Shown one piece after another: positions 61,101 through 64,000 of a DNA stretch of 64,000 bases. Where the stretch lies: NCBI GenBank assembly GCA_018697195.1, contig CM031879.1, forward strand, positions 25,169,660 through 25,233,659, given 5' to 3'. How positions within the stretch are numbered: the first letter of the stretch is position 1; every line of letters begins with the position of its first letter. This DNA is from Certhia americana. Its lineage: Eukaryota; Chordata; Aves; Passeriformes; Certhiidae. Made by a program: the position numbers and the translations under genes. Under the pieces are notes generated by a model, which was not told the DNA's origin, searched no databases, and saw only the letters and a list, made by a program, of their open reading frames with translations.

Positions 61101-64000
61101 TATATGCTATAACACGGTGGAACTAGCATGTCGTTCCTAATAGTGGAGCCTTAGTTAAATTTTGAATTGTCGGAAAGTTTAATTTTTCCCAGAATATTGA
61201 GAGTATTCATCAACAAAAATGCGTGGGAGAGAATTTTTTGAGGAATGATTGCTTGAAGATTGAATGGAAAGATGACACCAAGCGCCAATGTATGTAGATT
61301 AATGTGTCTTGAGGTTAACCTATTACGAGCTTGTAACTTTGATATTGCATGTTGACTTTACATCCTGTTAAGACACAATAAAATTTCCTGCAGAGGGTAA
61401 TTCAGAACTTTGAGGCTAGATATTGAAGAATCTGACAGTGAGATAGGATCCCTGAAGGTCTAGATGTCATGTGTCAAAAAGTGATACACAGTGTCTCATT
61501 TGATGTTCATTGTCATTCATGCAGTTTTCACGAACTCTTACATATTTTAGTGAATGTTCATGTAGTGTGGTCAGTGGAGAAGTGTGAAGTATTCATGAAT
61601 ATACATGCATATTTAATAACTACTCCCAAAGGTATCTTCCTCTTCTGGCAATCTGTACATTCCAGCTCCCGTACTTGTGAAACAAATTGTGTAAGATTTG
61701 GCAGTCAGAGAGACTTGCACAGAAGACAGTTCTGGAGGCTGGATTGGATGCTTTGTGTTTGCAAGGCACAAACATGCATGCTCCACTCTGAATAACGCAC
61801 AGCCAAAATTTCTTTAGACTCATCATGGGAAATTTTTCTGTTCTGTCATCAATCTGGTAATTACCTTCTGTTCTTTTTCCCACAGGAGCCTTCTTAGCTA
61901 GATCCTGAGGACTAACTCTTTTGTGCCAAACACCTGTACAGTCTGGCCCTAAAGCTAGTTAATCAGTCCAAAAAGATCTCTTTTAGGTCAAGACATGATT
62001 TTCCCATGGAATAAAGTCAAATCTGTTTCCTGAAATTGTCACTATTTTTTGTTTAATAAGAAAGTAATTGCTATGGAGAAGAGTAGAAAATGCTCTTCGA
62101 CACCATTTTTCAACTTCAGATACTTTTGTTATATAAAATAAATTAAAGCTTCATTTGAGCGTGGGCTGATGAGAATGCAAAGATAATTTTGTGCATTTCA
62201 GTTTTCTCACATTTTAGCTTACCCTTTCCAGAAGAAATTAAATAAAAACTGAGTTTATATACAAGTTATTGTGGTATTATAGTTATAAGGATCTATCAAA
62301 ATCACTTGTCTCAAAGATGTGTCATTATAGCAGCAGTTCACATGCAACTGTTTGCCAAAACAAACTTGAAAACATTCTGACTAGGAAAATTCTGTTCATT
62401 ATAGCAGCAGTTGGAGGAATTTTCTGTAATTACTTCTCCTCCAATGATGTTTAGATTCCAAAGAGAGACTTGAAATGCTTGATAAACCTTAAAAAGAAAT
62501 GACAATGTGGTTTCAAATGGTACCTTGAACATGTTTTAGGAACATGGATCAGACATCTTTTTTTTCATTTCCTGTGTTGCTTAAGACGGCTAAAAAGTGG
62601 ACAAAAAATCCTTACAGAATTCTATTGATTGTGTTAAATGTTTGGGAAGTTTAAGCATGAATATGTATTTTAAAATATCATAAGTAGGATTCCACATTAA
62701 ACACTTGATATTAAATGGCTTTGTTTTTTTCTTTCAAGTCTGTGCATGACAGAGACAGAGAGAAATGGGACTAATATTTTTCATTTTGTATGATGTGCTC
62801 ATTTACTAGGACAAATCCTCTTTTCTCTATAGACGCACATATGGCAGAAGGAAGCAAAATAAATCTGGTTCCTCTTTGTAGAACGGAACAGGATGTGGAA
62901 AGCTTATGGTAGAGTGTAAGAGGACTGAGCCTTTCACATTAGGGACATATGCTTGAAGGGGATCCATCTGTACTCCGTGCAGACGTGTTATCAGGGCTCT
63001 GTGACTGCACTGGGCAGGAGCCAAGGCTGCTGCTGCTGCTGTCAGGGGCTCCAGCCTCCTCCCAGCGGGGACTTGGAATGAGTGAGGCTTCTGCACCCCC
63101 TCGAGGGCTTCTTTGTCAGACCGACCTCCTTCAAATCGATGTTTAGTTCACTCTGTGTTTTCACAAAATGATTTTTTAAAATTTGTCCTCAGATACTTGC
63201 TGTGAAAAAAATCAAAATATCCATTCTTGACATGAGATCAAATGCCCCCCAGGAATATATTTTCATGGGTGAATTTTGAACCTCTTCATAGTAGATAATT
63301 TTAATGGAAACTCAGGACAGAACTATTAGTTTAGTGGCAGTTGTAATATGTTTTCTGAGTGGAATAGCATGCACAGTGCAGAGCTTTAAACTCAAGTGAC
63401 AGGTAAATAGGAAAACAGGAACATTTCTTACTCTTGAACTTCTCTGTCCTTAAGCCTTTACTTAGCATGATATTATTAACACTTTATTTTAATGGAGAAT
63501 TATTGGGCTCTGGGTGAATAGAAAGATTCAAATTCAAAAAACCTAAATTGCATAAAATAGCTACTGTTCACTGACTGTAATTGTCTTTGGTCAAGGGTCT
63601 TTTGAGGTAGTTTGAATCAAATTCAAAGCACACAGTTGCTGATTAAATATAATCTTTTCATTACAGGGAGAAGGAGGTTTATGTTTCTTGTTACTAGGTC
63701 ATCTTGCTTTTATTTCATTTCCTTTCGTTTTTCTTGCCCATGTTGTCATTGTCAGACCCAAGCAATTGCTGTAGCAGAGCAGTTATAATAACACAGGAAA
63801 AGAAATTCAATCATATTTGTATGTAAACTGCAGAACTGACAAGGTTTATTTTGACTAGCTGCTTCCCTGCTGCTTTCTGGGCATTGATAATACACTTCCA
63901 TGTATTATCAGAACTGCCACAGCTGAGGTCAGTATGGATTAAACTTCACTACAGTATAGTAATAGTATGAGATTGCTCTTTCAGTGCACTGAAATAAATG
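61101..64000. other. Unique sequence, no gene seen; GC-richer patch at 62.93-63.13 kb
   Basis: No exon or transposon recognised. The GC-richer patch has a short (GCT)5 run at 63026-63040 and open frames of 65 codons (plus) and 89 codons (minus), neither recognisable. It has few CpG and is not a clear promoter. Confidence 0.45.
62322..62412 (+). repeat. 17-bp perfect direct repeat, 74 bp apart
   Basis: TCATTATAGCAGCAGTT occurs at 62322-62338 and again, identical, at 62396-62412. Sequences beyond the 17 bases are not alike, so this is not the edge of a longer duplication. Function unknown. Confidence 0.9.

Noticed and set aside
60947..61129. 60-codon minus-strand open frame
   Set aside because: It is antisense to the CR1 3' end and a by-product of that repeat.
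63026..63040. (GCT)5 run as a coding triplet repeat
   Set aside because: Five units only, in a short frame without domain, start context or splice support.
1..64000. A hidden multi-gene or defence-type system
   Set aside because: No clustered coding genes, no repeat-spacer array and no conserved domains were seen. The sequence has the composition and repeat content of avian non-coding nuclear DNA.

Overview
This window looks like nuclear DNA from a bird, most probably a songbird (passerine). Evidence: (1) three fragments of the CR1 LINE, the dominant avian non-LTR retrotransposon, including a clear 3' end on the plus strand at 60726-61100; (2) a complete solo LTR at 30318-31026 and an older LTR at about 42511-43068, both of which I recognise from memory as avian ERVL-type LTRs, the first typical of passerines; (3) AT-rich, CpG-poor background with few repeats. 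These family names come from memory and no database was searched.

No complete protein-coding gene can be supported. Open frames outside the CpG island are about 60-140 codons, which AT-rich non-coding DNA produces by chance; several begin at non-ATG codons and several lie inside transposons. I see no rRNA, tRNA, CRISPR array or operon. The window reads as an intergenic desert or the inside of a very long intron.

Layout. 1-23.5 kb: unique AT-rich sequence with poly-A runs (3199, 9771), a degenerate two-copy repeat (10719-10830), an A-rich tract (11286), two small minus-strand CR1 remnants (13213, 15872) and a short motif-dense segment (21178-21302). 23.6-24.1 kb: the only CpG island, probably a promoter with a first exon, ending in a good splice-donor match at 23998; the gene is not identified. 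24.1-42.5 kb: unique sequence holding the solo ERVL LTR, a poly-T run (33983), a weak LTR-like segment (35299) and a perfect 11-bp hairpin (36184). 42.5-43.1 kb: degraded ERVL LTR with a decayed TATA position. 43-60 kb: mostly unique sequence with a (CTCTT)n microsatellite interrupted by 10 N (51731-51835) and small duplications. 60.7-61.1 kb: CR1 3' end. 61.1-64 kb: unique sequence with an isolated 17-bp direct repeat (62322/62396).

I looked for an undescribed system and did not find one. The item best worth following is the isolated CpG island and its possible first coding exon; next are the solo LTR with intact target-site duplication and the X-box-like motif cluster at 21.2 kb.
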